Of a stretch of 64,000 nt of DNA, positions 24,306 to 34,450 are shown one piece after another (position 1 is the stretch's first letter; every line of letters begins with the position of its first letter). The DNA comes from SIG307 sp045596385 (GTDB lineage Bacteria > Bacillota > Clostridia > Lachnospirales > Lachnospiraceae). Where the stretch lies: positions 1-64,000 of the forward strand of contig JAZOCC010000034.1 in assembly GCA_045596385.1 (NCBI GenBank), given 5' to 3'. A program made the position numbers and the translations under genes. Under the pieces are notes generated by a model that was not told the origin of the DNA, ran no database searches, and saw only the letters and a list, made by a program, of their open reading frames with translations.

Positions 24306-25736
24306 TTACTGGTTAACCTCAGCAAGGATAGCATCCCAAGAATCCTTAATAGCTGCAACCTGATCAGCCGGAGTTACATTGCCGAACGGATACTGCCATA
24401 AGAGGTCCGGACCCAAATCGTTCGGAACGAGGGTCTGGTTCAGGAAGTGAGCGCTTACGCCGTCGTTGAACATAACGATGGTCTCGTCAACTGCTCTTTC
24501 ATCCTCGAAGTGGTTGTAGTAAGTTTCCTTCCAGTCGTTCGGGTCATCATAACCCGGAGTAGCCATGGTGTATACATTGTATGCGAATGCAATGTTACCA
24601 GCGGTCTCTGCATCGTAGCAGGACGGAATGATGGTGATGTTATCACATACATAGCTGTGGTAAGAAGCTGCTCCGTCCGGCTTCGGCGGCATTACGAAAC
24701 CAACGGTATCTTCCATGTCGTCACCGTAGATGTTAGTCGGCTGACAAACATACTCTTCGTTGAACTGCATAGCTGCCTTACCTTCCTGGAATGCCGGAAT
24801 GAAGTAATCCCACTGGGAATCAGCCGGCTGCGGCATCTCGTAACCCTTGTTGTAAAGATCTACAGCAAAGTTGATAGCATCAAGAACTTCCTTGGAACCC
24901 ATGTTGTTAACAAGGTTGCCGTTAGCGTCCTTTGCAAAGTAGTCTGCACCGGTGGAAGCTACTAAACAGGTCATGGTAGCTGCACCCTGGGAAACGGTAG
25001 CGTAAATATCGGTTACACCGTCAGCGTTGGTATCGCGGGTTAACTGAGCACAAAGCTCTTCAAACTTGGACCAGGTCCAATCACCGCTAGCCTGTAAATC
25101 GTACGGAAGATCCGGATTAAGACCTGCTTCTTCGAAGAGTCTCTTATTCCAAACCACACCGCCTCTCGGCTCAGACTTCTGTGCTCTCATACCGTAGATG
25201 CTGTCGCCCTTGGTCATAAGGTTCTTAACTGCAACGCTCCACTTATCTTCTTCGAAGTCAAGCTCATCAAGAGTAGCAAGGTCATAGAAAAGACCGTTGG
25301 ACATCGGCTTTGCTACGAATCTGTAGTCAAGCTCGAACAACTGAGCTGCCGGCTCACCAGCAGTGATGGAGTTTACACAGGTATCGGTCATTTCACCCCA
25401 ACCAGCAACAGTCTTTGACTGCATTCTGAAGTTGTACTTTGCGAAAATCTCCTCACGATACTTTGCGGTAGCTTCTTCCTGAGCGTTGGTCGGCTCAGCC
25501 GGCTCTTCCGGAGACCAGTGGTCACCGATAATAATTTCCATACCACCGAGATCTCTATCCGGGATCGGGGTTGCCTTCGGACCCTCAGTCGGCTTCGCCT
25601 CTTCAGTCGGCTTCGGAGCCTCAGTTGCCGGTGCATCGGTCGGCTTTACATCAGTCTGCTTATCACCACAAGCAGCAAGGCTACCAAGAACGGTCGTTGC
25701 AGCAAGGAAAGCTGCAGCATACTTCTTAATTCTCAT
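24306..25736 (-). CDS. Extracellular sugar-binding lipoprotein of an ABC importer
   Basis: 476 residues. The signal peptide has the lipobox LAAC (Cys23), then a Pro/Thr/Glu linker to about residue 60 and a family-1-type solute-binding fold (MEIIIGDHWSPEEPAE, later GGVVWNKRLFEEAGL and YDLATLDELDF). It captures an oligosaccharide outside the membrane and hands it to the permeases encoded by the two preceding genes. The xylan enzymes around it suggest xylo-oligosaccharides. The gene has its own upstream TATAAT element and a downstream hairpin, both fitting higher expression than the permeases. Confidence 0.9.
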   Translation of the reverse strand: MRIKKYAAAFLAATTVLGSLAACGDKQTDVKPTDAPATEAPKPTEEAKPTEGPKATPIPDRDLGGMEIIIGDHWSPEEPAEPTNAQEEATAKYREEIFAKYNFRMQSKTVAGWGEMTDTCVNSITAGEPAAQLFELDYRFVAKPMSNGLFYDLATLDELDFEEDKWSVAVKNLMTKGDSIYGMRAQKSEPRGGVVWNKRLFEEAGLNPDLPYDLQASGDWTWSKFEELCAQLTRDTNADGVTDIYATVSQGAATMTCLVASTGADYFAKDANGNLVNNMGSKEVLDAINFAVDLYNKGYEMPQPADSQWDYFIPAFQEGKAAMQFNEEYVCQPTNIYGDDMEDTVGFVMPPKPDGAASYHSYVCDNITIIPSCYDAETAGNIAFAYNVYTMATPGYDDPNDWKETYYNHFEDERAVDETIVMFNDGVSAHFLNQTLVPNDLGPDLLWQYPFGNVTPADQVAAIKDSWDAILAEVNQ

Positions 25737-25851
25737 ACCAAAATTCCTCCTTTTATTTTTTGGGTTTGGCGTCCCATTTTCGACGATAAATCGTCAACTC
25801 CTCTTTGTATAGCTAACGCTTCTGCGTCACTATCAAAATACTTCCAAAAAC

Positions 25852-25857
25852 ATTATA
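25852..25857 (-). promoter_or_regulatory. Internal -10 element before the binding-protein gene
   Basis: TATAAT on the minus strand (25857-25852) lies in the 174-bp gap after the permease. The -35 (TAGCAT at 17 bases) is weak. A small hairpin with GACGAT and ATCGTC follows in the leader. Confidence 0.45.
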
Positions 25858-25910
25858 CCTCATTTTATTGCAAAATGCTAGCTTTTTTTGAAATTCTTTT
25901 CATTTTTTTG

Positions 25911-26912
25911 TTACATTTTGATACCGGTCTGGCTCAAACTCTCAACAAATCCCTTCTGAGCGAACAGATAAAGGATTAAAAGCGGCACAATTGCCATCAA
26001 AGTACCGGTAGAAATCATCTGGTTTAAGAAACCGGTACTAGCCTGGGTACCGAGACCGTTGGACTTTACAAATGCATCGATACGTCCTGCAATCGCATTC
26101 AAGCCCTTCGGCAACAGCTCAATCTTTCCAAGGAACATCTTGGAATAGAAGGAGTCGGTCCACTGCCATACGTATGCAAACAGGAAACAGGAAACAATCA
26201 TGGACTTTGCATCCGGAAGCATAATCCGGATAAAGGTCTGAAGATTGCCGCAACCGTCTACGTAAGCCGCCTCTTCCAGTTCCTTCGGCACTCCGCGGAA
26301 ATACTGACGAAGCATGAATATGTACAAACCACACTTAAGACCCATACAGGTCGCACACATCATCAGGTACGGAGCCATGGAACTCTGAAGATTTAAGCTG
26401 TCTCCGGTAATCGCCTTAAAGATACCGAAAATATCAAAGTAACGGAAGTTTAAGTACAACGGGCTCATGATGGTCTGCGGCGGTACAATGATTAACAAAA
26501 GTACACAGCCGAACCAGAAATTCTTGAGCGGGAACTTAAATCTTGCAAAACCGTAACCTACCAGGGTAGCCGCAATTACCTGTAGCACCGCACAAAGAAG
26601 AGATACCCATGCGGAGTTAAACAAACACTTCCAGTAGTCGATCAACTCATCTACCATCTTAAAGTTACTTAAGGTCCAGTTACGCGGAACATTAATAACC
26701 GTAGCATCATACAAGTCAGACTCTCTCATAAGGCTGACGGAAAGCTTGTTAATTAACGGCTGGAGAATCAGGAAACACAGGCCGAACAGTAGCACTGCGC
26801 GAATAACGCGAAATCCGACTTCTCCGATTTTTTTCTTGAGAAGGTAACCGTTGGTCTTACGGTTTCTCTCCCAGAAATCCGCTCTGTTTTGAATTTTAAC
26901 TTTTTTACTCAT
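25911..26912 (-). CDS. Carbohydrate ABC transporter permease (MalG type)
   Basis: About 333 residues with six membrane helices. The EAA loop, which contacts the ATPase, is visible as ELEEAAYVDGCGNLQTFIRI followed by MLPDAK. The start at 26912 (MSKKVKIQNRAD) overlaps the stop of the preceding permease by eight bases, so the two are translationally coupled. Together they form the membrane pore for the binding protein encoded downstream. No ATPase gene is in the cluster; such importers usually borrow an MsmX-like ATPase encoded elsewhere. Confidence 0.88.
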   Translation of the reverse strand: MSKKVKIQNRADFWERNRKTNGYLLKKKIGEVGFRVIRAVLLFGLCFLILQPLINKLSVSLMRESDLYDATVINVPRNWTLSNFKMVDELIDYWKCLFNSAWVSLLCAVLQVIAATLVGYGFARFKFPLKNFWFGCVLLLIIVPPQTIMSPLYLNFRYFDIFGIFKAITGDSLNLQSSMAPYLMMCATCMGLKCGLYIFMLRQYFRGVPKELEEAAYVDGCGNLQTFIRIMLPDAKSMIVSCFLFAYVWQWTDSFYSKMFLGKIELLPKGLNAIAGRIDAFVKSNGLGTQASTGFLNQMISTGTLMAIVPLLILYLFAQKGFVESLSQTGIKM

Positions 26913-27837
26913 AATAGTACACCTTCTTTGAAATGATGGCGGCCAGAATACCCAGGACAGCCGCAACGATTGCGAAATAGCTCCATGCCATTGCAGCACT
27001 TAAGCCGTATTCCATTTGCGGATTTACCTTCAGGGTGATCAGGTCCATGACTTGATTATCTGTTCTCATAAGGAAGTCAACCGTAGTGTAAACTAAGTTT
27101 ACGAGTATCATTGAACTAACAAGCGGGAAAGTAATCTTCCAGAAGCTCTCCCATGCGGTACAGCCCTCAATCTTCGCAGCCTCGTACATGCTGGTGGATA
27201 CGGTCTGTAAACCGGAAATAAAGATAATAATCTGTATACCGGAGGCAAGTGCAACATCGTACACGCCTTCGATAATTTTAAATACCGGGTCGAGAATCTT
27301 ACCTCCGATACCCGTGGTACGTAAAATCGTCTCTAACGAAGCGGTAATACTGAAGCCGTCACCGGACTCTGCGATAACGTCCTTCATACCGGACATCAAG
27401 GTGTTGTTGTACTCAAGACCTACAATAACACCGGAGGAGAGAATTACCGGCAGGAAAAAGATTGCTCTTACAAAGCCTCTGCCCTTGAACTCCTGATTCA
27501 GAAGCAATGCGATAAAGAAACTGAATACGATAATCGCCGGCACCTGAATCGCCATGTTCTTAAGGGAATCTACCAAACGGTTTTTATAATCCGGATCGTA
27601 GAAGAACGCTCTGTAGTAGTTGGATTCTTTCCACGTGGTAATACGTTCCATAATAAAGCCCGTGCCGCCTTCCTTCTGGGAAGCAGCAATCACAACCTTA
27701 CTGAGACTCATTTGGAAGGACTCAATCATCGGCTTTACCAGGAATAAGAGGAAACCGACGATAAACGGAGAAATAAACAAATATCCCGCAATTGCATTAC
27801 GTCGACGTAGATTTCTTGCTTTTCTTTTCTTAGCCAC
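26905..27837 (-). CDS. Carbohydrate ABC transporter permease (MalF type)
   Basis: 310 residues. An N-terminal charged segment (RKARNLRRRNAIAGYLFISP) and six membrane helices are present. The EAA loop is SMYEAAKIEGCTAWESFWKI. It pairs with the MalG-type permease whose gene overlaps its end. The central region contains a larger-than-usual loop (around DVIAESGDGFSITASLETIL). It starts immediately after the DUF5696 gene stop. Confidence 0.88.
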   Translation of the reverse strand: MAKKRKARNLRRRNAIAGYLFISPFIVGFLLFLVKPMIESFQMSLSKVVIAASQKEGGTGFIMERITTWKESNYYRAFFYDPDYKNRLVDSLKNMAIQVPAIIVFSFFIALLLNQEFKGRGFVRAIFFLPVILSSGVIVGLEYNNTLMSGMKDVIAESGDGFSITASLETILRTTGIGGKILDPVFKIIEGVYDVALASGIQIIIFISGLQTVSTSMYEAAKIEGCTAWESFWKITFPLVSSMILVNLVYTTVDFLMRTDNQVMDLITLKVNPQMEYGLSAAMAWSYFAIVAAVLGILAAIISKKVYYYE

Positions 27838-30381
27838 TTACTTCTCACTCCTTTCTACCAAATAGTCTCTTGCCGGAATCGTAACCGTCTCATCCGTGTA
27901 CTCGGAGGTCGTTGTATTTACATAAACAACGGTATTGTCCTCGTATACGGTAGCGGTAACGCCGTTGGCGAGAATGCGATGTTCCGTAATATATTTGTTG
28001 TTAAGACCTGCCATTTCCTTTTCGTAACGCTGTGCGTACTCCTTTGCCATGTCCTTCCAACCGTCATAGTTCGCACCGAAGAAATCCATGTACTCCGTGC
28101 CCTGTAACAAGCTGGCCGGCTCTGCATAGAAGGTAAAGGAAAGTCCCGCACCGGTCTCTGCACACTTTAACACGGTATCCGTTGCATCACCGCTTAAGTT
28201 AATTGCACTACCGGTATAATCTACAAGACCGTGCATTGCGATTTCATAGAACGGAACCTGTGCATCAATAAGAACGTATTCCTTACCGGAAAGATTCATA
28301 TTGGTAATGAGATCCGCATACGGAAGTACATATTCGTTACCTGCGGTAACCATAACCGGGGTACCTGCCGCCTTAATTTCCGCAAGCTTCTCTGCCTGCA
28401 TATCCATAACCGCTTCTCTGGTGGTCAGTCTCTTCTGGTTGTAGTCACCGCTTAAGAGATAACCTACATCCTCAAAGCCGACACCCACGCCGTAGGAGCC
28501 TGCGTACTCTGCAATGCTATCCATTAACGTTACACAAACCGTCGGTCTGAGTAAGAAGTGAGACTCCATTCTGGATTCATTCAGCTCTGCGAACCAAATC
28601 TTGGAGAATTCCGGAATCTCTACCACTTCACGGCTGAGATACTTTGCTACGTCACGGGACTTTACAAAACCGTCCGTCAAACCGCTGTCGTATACATTCT
28701 GCACACGACCGGTCAGATAAAGCTCCACGCCGAGGCTGTCTGCAAGAGATGTCAGCGCATTTAAGCCGTTCTTGCCACCCATTCCCTTGGTAATGTCAAT
28801 ATCCTTCGGAAGGGAGTGATCGATACCTCCGTTCATCCAACCGACATAACGAAGGGAAAGATTGGAATATCCGTCGTCTCCCAAATCGGCGAGAATCGTC
28901 TGTGCATCTTCAAAGCTGGTTAATACTTCCGGAAGCGTTACCGGCATACCCAGAACCTGCTTAACTCTGTCCACCGCACCGATTAACTCTACGGAAATCG
29001 GAAGGTTTGCATTGTCGTTCTTTGCAAGTCCGGTATACTTCTCCAGTAAATCTTCTCTGTAAGCATTTGCCATATCGGAGTAAGTGGTTCCTTCCAGGAA
29101 GCGATAGGTCTGCTTAATGCCGCCTTCCGGCAATTCCTTCTCGTAAGCAATAAGCGTGGTATCGTTCTTTGCGGAAATATCCATCTTACTTCCGTGTACT
29201 ACTTCGTAGCTTGCATATGCATAGTTGTAACTATGCTTCTTATTTGCGACATCCGCCTGAATGGTTGCAATGGTACTGTAATCATCAATAATACTGATCA
29301 TGGAACCGTCAGCATGGGAAATACCGAATACCGGGAATGCCGCTCTGGTTTCGTCTACGACTACGTCACGCTTCATGCCGTAATCCCATCCGTAGAGCTG
29401 TGCATAATAGTTGGTAACATTGGTCTTTCCGTTGTTGAAGTTAATGATACCGCCGGAACCTTCCGGAACAAACATGAAACCGGTCTGATCCGTAAACGCC
29501 GCACCGAAGTACGGAAGAATCGTAAGCTCCGTAATCGGACGTTCCATATCAAACTCCATATCCGCAAACGGAACCTCAACAACCAATTCATCTCCGTCTA
29601 AACGATAGATAATGGAAAGGTTATACACCTTGCTGGCCTCTTCATTTGCGGCTGCATAAATCGCAAGGTCCTTCTCATACTCTTCCTCGGTATAGCCGAT
29701 TGCTGCGAAGGCTTCCTCTAACTTTTCCTTTACGTGATCCTTGGTTGCGGAACGCATCTCGTATACACAAGTGGTCTCCAAATCCGGATACATTGCAAGG
29801 AGTGCTGCCTTATCATCGGTCGGAAGCAGGTCGTTGATATCGATCTTACGATATGCATTATCGATACGCTTCTGAATGCTTCTGTCAAGCTGGTCATACA
29901 ACTCCATCATTCGTGCTTCCGGCACGGACGGCGGAATGATAAACTTCTTGGAAACCTTACCGATGGAATAGTTTACCTTTACGCTATTCGCATCCGGCTT
30001 CTCTAAGGTATAGAGGCCGTTTGTGACACTGTGCTCAAAGGTATTAAAAATCGTGGACAAATCGTTTGCCGTAGAATACTCCATAATGATGGTGGACTGC
30101 AACGCACGCTTACTTGCGGCATCGGCAATCGGGTCATCCGCAGCTCCGGTCGGCGTAGAATACCAAACCTTACCGGTAGACTTCTGGGTTACGGTAAACT
30201 GGGTGGTGGCCTTATCCAATTCAAAGATAAGGTCCTCACTCTCTAACTTAAAATCCATTCCTACATAATCCGCTTCTTTATATTCACGAAGCTCTATTTC
30301 CTTTTCTACCGTTTCTTCGGTACAACCGGCAAGAGCACCCGCCAAAAGAAGGAATCCCAGTAATTTAACAAACTTTTTCAC
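27838..30381 (-). CDS. DUF5696 lipoprotein, putative glycoside hydrolase
   Basis: 847 residues. Lipobox LAGC (Cys20). The N-terminal part (about 45-430) looks like a beta-sandwich with a helical insert; it contains GFMFVPEGSGGIINF. The C-terminal part (about 460-780) looks like a TIM barrel: it has DDGYSNLSLRYVGWMNGG, VELYLTGRVQNVY and VGVGFEDVGYLLSGDYNQ with conserved acidic residues. This resembles the layout of large sandwich-plus-barrel glycosidases. DUF5696 proteins are uncharacterised as far as I know, and occur beside sugar ABC permeases and YIP1 proteins. The activity is an inference. Confidence 0.65.
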   Translation of the reverse strand: MKKFVKLLGFLLLAGALAGCTEETVEKEIELREYKEADYVGMDFKLESEDLIFELDKATTQFTVTQKSTGKVWYSTPTGAADDPIADAASKRALQSTIIMEYSTANDLSTIFNTFEHSVTNGLYTLEKPDANSVKVNYSIGKVSKKFIIPPSVPEARMMELYDQLDRSIQKRIDNAYRKIDINDLLPTDDKAALLAMYPDLETTCVYEMRSATKDHVKEKLEEAFAAIGYTEEEYEKDLAIYAAANEEASKVYNLSIIYRLDGDELVVEVPFADMEFDMERPITELTILPYFGAAFTDQTGFMFVPEGSGGIINFNNGKTNVTNYYAQLYGWDYGMKRDVVVDETRAAFPVFGISHADGSMISIIDDYSTIATIQADVANKKHSYNYAYASYEVVHGSKMDISAKNDTTLIAYEKELPEGGIKQTYRFLEGTTYSDMANAYREDLLEKYTGLAKNDNANLPISVELIGAVDRVKQVLGMPVTLPEVLTSFEDAQTILADLGDDGYSNLSLRYVGWMNGGIDHSLPKDIDITKGMGGKNGLNALTSLADSLGVELYLTGRVQNVYDSGLTDGFVKSRDVAKYLSREVVEIPEFSKIWFAELNESRMESHFLLRPTVCVTLMDSIAEYAGSYGVGVGFEDVGYLLSGDYNQKRLTTREAVMDMQAEKLAEIKAAGTPVMVTAGNEYVLPYADLITNMNLSGKEYVLIDAQVPFYEIAMHGLVDYTGSAINLSGDATDTVLKCAETGAGLSFTFYAEPASLLQGTEYMDFFGANYDGWKDMAKEYAQRYEKEMAGLNNKYITEHRILANGVTATVYEDNTVVYVNTTTSEYTDETVTIPARDYLVERSEK

Positions 30382-30400
30382 CTAATTTTCCTCCTTTCGT

Positions 30401-31069
30401 TTAGTTGAAGCGGTAAATAAGTTCCTTACCTACGGAAATGAAGAACGCAACCGCATCACTTACTAAGCTGAAGAACAACATAACTAAGAATACGATAATC
30501 ATCATTCCCACAACAGAGAATGCAATTGCAAGAATTGCCTTCATCAGAGAGTAGTCATGAATCTGCATTACGGAAATCAAAATCCATACGAATGCCCATA
30601 CAAGAGCGATTACCTCAAAGTATGCAAGGAACGCACCCTCTTCTTTTGTTAATACGTTACTGAGAATGGTAACCGGGTTCATAATGAGGATGTACGGCGT
30701 CAGGGAATAACACATACCCATATAAACATCCTTCATACGTCCCTTACCATCAAACAACGTGGTCAGACACCAGTTTGCCACTACATAAAGCAGAAGCGGT
30801 GCCAGAATACCTAAAATCTGAGACCAGATATTAATACGCTCCCAACGGGTCTGGTTAAACAGGAAGCTCTCAAAACGTAAATTCCAAAGATTCGTCATGA
30901 AGGTAAGGATTAACAGCGTATTTGCAGCTGCAATGGAACCTCTCTTCTCATGGGTCAAATCCCAGAATCCGTCAAACGGATGCGTTAATACATACAACGA
31001 ATACCGAAGCGATTCCCAGTATCTGGTCCAAGCCTGCTTATTTATTTTTGTTTTCAGATTCAAACTCAT
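30401..31069 (-). CDS. YIP1-family membrane protein
   Basis: 222 residues. A cytoplasmic N-terminus with SLYVLTHPFDGFWDLTHEKRG, a typical start of bacterial Yip1-domain proteins, is followed by five or so membrane helices including YMGMCYSLTPYILIMNPVTI, the most conserved YIP1 segment. The function of bacterial members is unknown. Its start overlaps the NHL-TPR gene by 32 bases, and the DUF5696 gene follows after 19, so the three are probably made together and may form a membrane complex. Confidence 0.75.
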   Translation of the reverse strand: MSLNLKTKINKQAWTRYWESLRYSLYVLTHPFDGFWDLTHEKRGSIAAANTLLILTFMTNLWNLRFESFLFNQTRWERINIWSQILGILAPLLLYVVANWCLTTLFDGKGRMKDVYMGMCYSLTPYILIMNPVTILSNVLTKEEGAFLAYFEVIALVWAFVWILISVMQIHDYSLMKAILAIAFSVVGMMIIVFLVMLFFSLVSDAVAFFISVGKELIYRFN

Positions 31070-32555
31070 ACTGCATTCTCGCCTCCCATCTGATCTTTTT
31101 CACTTTCTTAACGATAACCGGGATGAATCCCAGTACTACCAATACGATAATGACATAACCGAGATAATTCTCGATCCAGTCCTTACGATAATACTTCCAT
31201 GCACGAGAGTAGTTCTCGTCATCACGCATTACCTTGAAGTACTCCATTGCTTCCTCGTAATTCTGCTGACGAAGAAGTGCGCGACCGATACCGATATAAG
31301 CCAGCTCGTAGTTACCGTTCATATCAAGTACCTTCTCCCAATGTGCTGCGGATGCATCGTAGTTACCTACGGAATACTCATCCAGTGCACTGTGAATCAG
31401 GTTACCGAACTCGGTTCTTGCAAATCTGGTAATTGCACCGGTGGTGGTGTCCAGAACATACAGGTCGGTGCCCATGTGTTCAATGGAAATCGGATACATA
31501 AAGTAACCCAACTTATTACCCGGACCGCCGAAGGCGTATAACAGGTGACCCTGCTCGTCATATGCGAAAATACGTCCGCGGATACGGTCTGCTACGTAGT
31601 AGGTCTCATCCTCCATTGCGGTAATATCCACAATTCGGGACGGTCCGTTCATACCACCTGCATTGTCCCACTGCCAGTCACCGCACGGAACAAACTCACC
31701 GTTACGGATTAAGATATCGCCGCCGAGAGAATTTAACTTACGAATCGGCTTTGCGGTACCCGCATCCAGGTCAGCTTCCGCAAATACATCGGTGGTACAG
31801 TAGATAAAGGACTTCTGGTCAATGTAAAGGTTGTTATACTCCGTCGGTACAAAGTCAACCATCTGATCTCTCTGTGCCTTGGTAGAAAACTTCTTCTTTA
31901 TCAGGTCGATTACACTAACGGTAACCTCGCTTGCACCGATAAATCCTACGAATTCTCCGTCTGGCTCGAACTGCATAACACCCTGGTTCTCGTTCTTTGC
32001 AAGAACGAACATACGGCCTGCACGGTCTACAACAATCTTCTTCGGCTCAAACGGATTCTCCGCATCCAGAAGAGTGCTGTCCGGCTTGCCCATTTCCTTA
32101 ATAAGCTGTAAATCCTTCGTCAAATGAAGAATTCTGTAGTTACCCTGATCGACAACATACAAATCACCGTTGGTATCCACAAATACATCCTGCGGGCTTA
32201 AGAAGGTCAGCACCTCGGAATCACCGGTGAACTCGGTAATCTCTCTGACTACCGTCATGGTATCACCGTCTACCGCAATCTCTACGATACGGTTGTTACC
32301 GGTATCCACCACATAAATGCTGGTGTCACGGACAAACATGCCCTGCGGCTGCTTAAACGGCGTAATCCCAAGTGCCTTACCGTCGGTATAGGATAACGGC
32401 TGATAAGCATCCGGAGACTCATACTCCAATCCCCAATAATCGTAATTATACGTATAGGTATTTACTTCCGTTGCGTTTGCAACTCCGGCCGGGCATACGG
32501 CTATGAAAGCCATTACTCCGAGGAGAGCTGCTGCGATTTTTCTTTTAAGCTTCAT
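31038..32555 (-). CDS. Exported NHL-repeat and TPR protein with C-terminal membrane anchor
   Basis: 505 residues: a signal peptide (about 1-28), then a beta-propeller of NHL-like repeats (FKQPQGMFVRDTSIYVVDTG, FLSPQDVFVDTNGDLYVVDQ, and later YPISIEHMGTDLYVLDT). Two tetratricopeptide-like helices (LDEYSVGNYDASAAHWEKVL, RALLRQQNYEEAMEYFKVM) precede a membrane segment (YLGYVIIVLVVLGFIPVIV) and a basic tail. It is thus displayed on the outer face. The propeller may bind carbohydrate or proteins; no catalytic claim can be made. It is placed between the first importer's permeases and the YIP1 gene. Confidence 0.75.
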   Translation of the reverse strand: MKLKRKIAAALLGVMAFIAVCPAGVANATEVNTYTYNYDYWGLEYESPDAYQPLSYTDGKALGITPFKQPQGMFVRDTSIYVVDTGNNRIVEIAVDGDTMTVVREITEFTGDSEVLTFLSPQDVFVDTNGDLYVVDQGNYRILHLTKDLQLIKEMGKPDSTLLDAENPFEPKKIVVDRAGRMFVLAKNENQGVMQFEPDGEFVGFIGASEVTVSVIDLIKKKFSTKAQRDQMVDFVPTEYNNLYIDQKSFIYCTTDVFAEADLDAGTAKPIRKLNSLGGDILIRNGEFVPCGDWQWDNAGGMNGPSRIVDITAMEDETYYVADRIRGRIFAYDEQGHLLYAFGGPGNKLGYFMYPISIEHMGTDLYVLDTTTGAITRFARTEFGNLIHSALDEYSVGNYDASAAHWEKVLDMNGNYELAYIGIGRALLRQQNYEEAMEYFKVMRDDENYSRAWKYYRKDWIENYLGYVIIVLVVLGFIPVIVKKVKKIRWEARMQYEFESENKNK

Positions 32556-32567
32556 AATTCTCTCCTC

Positions 32568-33431
32568 CTATTCCTTAATACCCGAACTAGCCATCGTCTC
32601 TAAGATGTTACTCTCGGAGAAGATGAAGATACCGATCGGAACAATCATCATGAACAAACCAACCGCTGCACCGGCACCCGCACGGGCAACACCACCCTGG
32701 GTAACCTGACTGAGCGCATACGGAAGAGTCTTCAATTCCTCGGAATAAATGTAATCTGCCTGCGGATTGTTCCACAACTCCTGTACTGCAAAGATAATCA
32801 AAGTCAGCCATGCCGGCTTTACGTTCGGCATTACGATCTTTGTAAAGATGCCCCATTCCTTTGCACCGTCAATTTTCGCTGCCTCAAGCAGAGAATTCGG
32901 AAGACCGTCCATGAACTGCTTCATAAGGAAGAGACCCATCGGAGCGGCAAGTGCCGGAACAATCGGAGCCAGGAAGGTATCAATCCAACCGAACTTTGCA
33001 AATACGAGATACAGCGGAATTCGGGTTACATAACCGTTAAACATAATCGCCGTGGTAATCATGGCGAAGAGCTTTCTTCCGCCCGGGAAGTCGTACTTTG
33101 CCAGTACATATGCACCCATGGATGCAATTAAGAGACGACCTGCGGTACCGACAGCCGTAATAAATACGGTATTGAATATGTATCTGGAAAACGGTACCCA
33201 GGACTGACCCATAATTACGAACAAATCCTTAAAGTTGCTCGTCGTAGGGTTTCGAACCAAAATGGTCTGTGGGAACTTATAAAGTTCGTCTAACGGCTTA
33301 AATGCCTGACACACCTGCATGACAAGCGGAATTGCAAACATTACGCCGAACAATGTTAAAATGATATATACGCCGAGGTCGCCGCCACGGGAACGGCCCG
33401 GCTTTCTGCGCTTTAATCTGATTTTTTTCAT
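32568..33431 (-). CDS. Carbohydrate ABC transporter permease (MalG type)
   Basis: 287 residues with six membrane helices and an EAA loop (SLLEAAKIDGAKEWGIFTKI). The basic N-terminus is KKIRLKRRKPGRSRGGD. It partners the MalF-type permease encoded just upstream and the membrane-anchored binding protein before that. The 12-bp gap to the NHL-TPR gene indicates co-transcription. Confidence 0.88.
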   Translation of the reverse strand: MKKIRLKRRKPGRSRGGDLGVYIILTLFGVMFAIPLVMQVCQAFKPLDELYKFPQTILVRNPTTSNFKDLFVIMGQSWVPFSRYIFNTVFITAVGTAGRLLIASMGAYVLAKYDFPGGRKLFAMITTAIMFNGYVTRIPLYLVFAKFGWIDTFLAPIVPALAAPMGLFLMKQFMDGLPNSLLEAAKIDGAKEWGIFTKIVMPNVKPAWLTLIIFAVQELWNNPQADYIYSEELKTLPYALSQVTQGGVARAGAGAAVGLFMMIVPIGIFIFSESNILETMASSGIKE

Positions 33432-33492
33432 CGCTTCTCTCCTTTTCCTGTATTAAAAAATGTATGCTTCATTTTATCATCAAAAGCCCGGA

Positions 33493-34437
33493 TTAATTTC
33501 CGACTCTGCTCAACAACTTCTGAACTGCCTTATTGCAAAGAAGCATTGCAAGGAAAAGAACGGTAGCGATTGCAGACGCATAGCCCATCTCAAAACGGAC
33601 ATTACCATAGTCCTTTAAATGTGTAACAACGGTATGTACCGCATAGTCCGTACTCGGATTACCACACAACTGCTCCGGAATATCGGATACGTTAAACGCG
33701 GAGGTAATGGAGTTGATAGCACCGAACATGAGCATCGGCTTCATACTCGGAAGGGTAATGTACCACAGCTCCTGCATACGGTTCTTCAAACCGTCTACGT
33801 ATGCAGCCTCATACTGGGAATGGTCAAGTCCCTGGAAACCTGCTACGAAACCAAGGAAGCCTGCACCCAAGCTGGACCAAACGGAAACAACGATTACTAC
33901 AATTAACATATACTGCGGATTGGACAACCAAAGAATCGGCTCTACACCGAATACCTGCAAGAGGGAGTTAATCCAGCCGTACGGGTCATTGTTGAAGATA
34001 ATCTTCCAAATTGCCATGGTGGAAGCTACCGCAAGAGACGGTGCGTAGAATACAACTACGGCAATCGCTCTTAAGTAACGCGGCAATTCGTTAATCATCC
34101 ATGCGAACAGGAAGGATGCAAGATATCCTACCGGTCCGATGATGCCTGCCAATACGAAGGTATTCTTAACGGATGTCAGGAATACGTCATCGGCAAGGAT
34201 TAAGTTGATATAGTTCTGCATGCCACGGAATTCCGGCGGCTCCAACACGTTAAAGTAGGTGAAGCTTAAGAACAGGGACATTGCAATCGGAACGATGTAA
34301 CACAGTGTGAATAACAACAGGTAAGGCAGAATGAACAGGTAACAGTTCTTGTTGGCCTTCGCCTTTTTCCACATAATCTGGCGTTCCATCTTTTTCTTAC
34401 GCATGTAAAGCGCAAGCGTGCTGTTAGAATTACTCAT
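33493..34437 (-). CDS. Carbohydrate ABC transporter permease (MalF type)
   Basis: About 314 residues. The N-terminus is charged (MRKKKMERQIMWKKAKANKN), followed by six membrane helices and the EAA loop SQYEAAYVDGLKNRMQELWY. ATG at 34437 lies in the strong site AAGGAGGATGAC and overlaps the 3' end of the binding-protein gene region (stop at 34451 is 13 bases upstream). It is the first of two permeases for the fused binding protein. Confidence 0.88.
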   Translation of the reverse strand: MSNSNSTLALYMRKKKMERQIMWKKAKANKNCYLFILPYLLLFTLCYIVPIAMSLFLSFTYFNVLEPPEFRGMQNYINLILADDVFLTSVKNTFVLAGIIGPVGYLASFLFAWMINELPRYLRAIAVVVFYAPSLAVASTMAIWKIIFNNDPYGWINSLLQVFGVEPILWLSNPQYMLIVVIVVSVWSSLGAGFLGFVAGFQGLDHSQYEAAYVDGLKNRMQELWYITLPSMKPMLMFGAINSITSAFNVSDIPEQLCGNPSTDYAVHTVVTHLKDYGNVRFEMGYASAIATVLFLAMLLCNKAVQKLLSRVGN

Positions 34438-34450
34438 GTCATCCTCCTTT

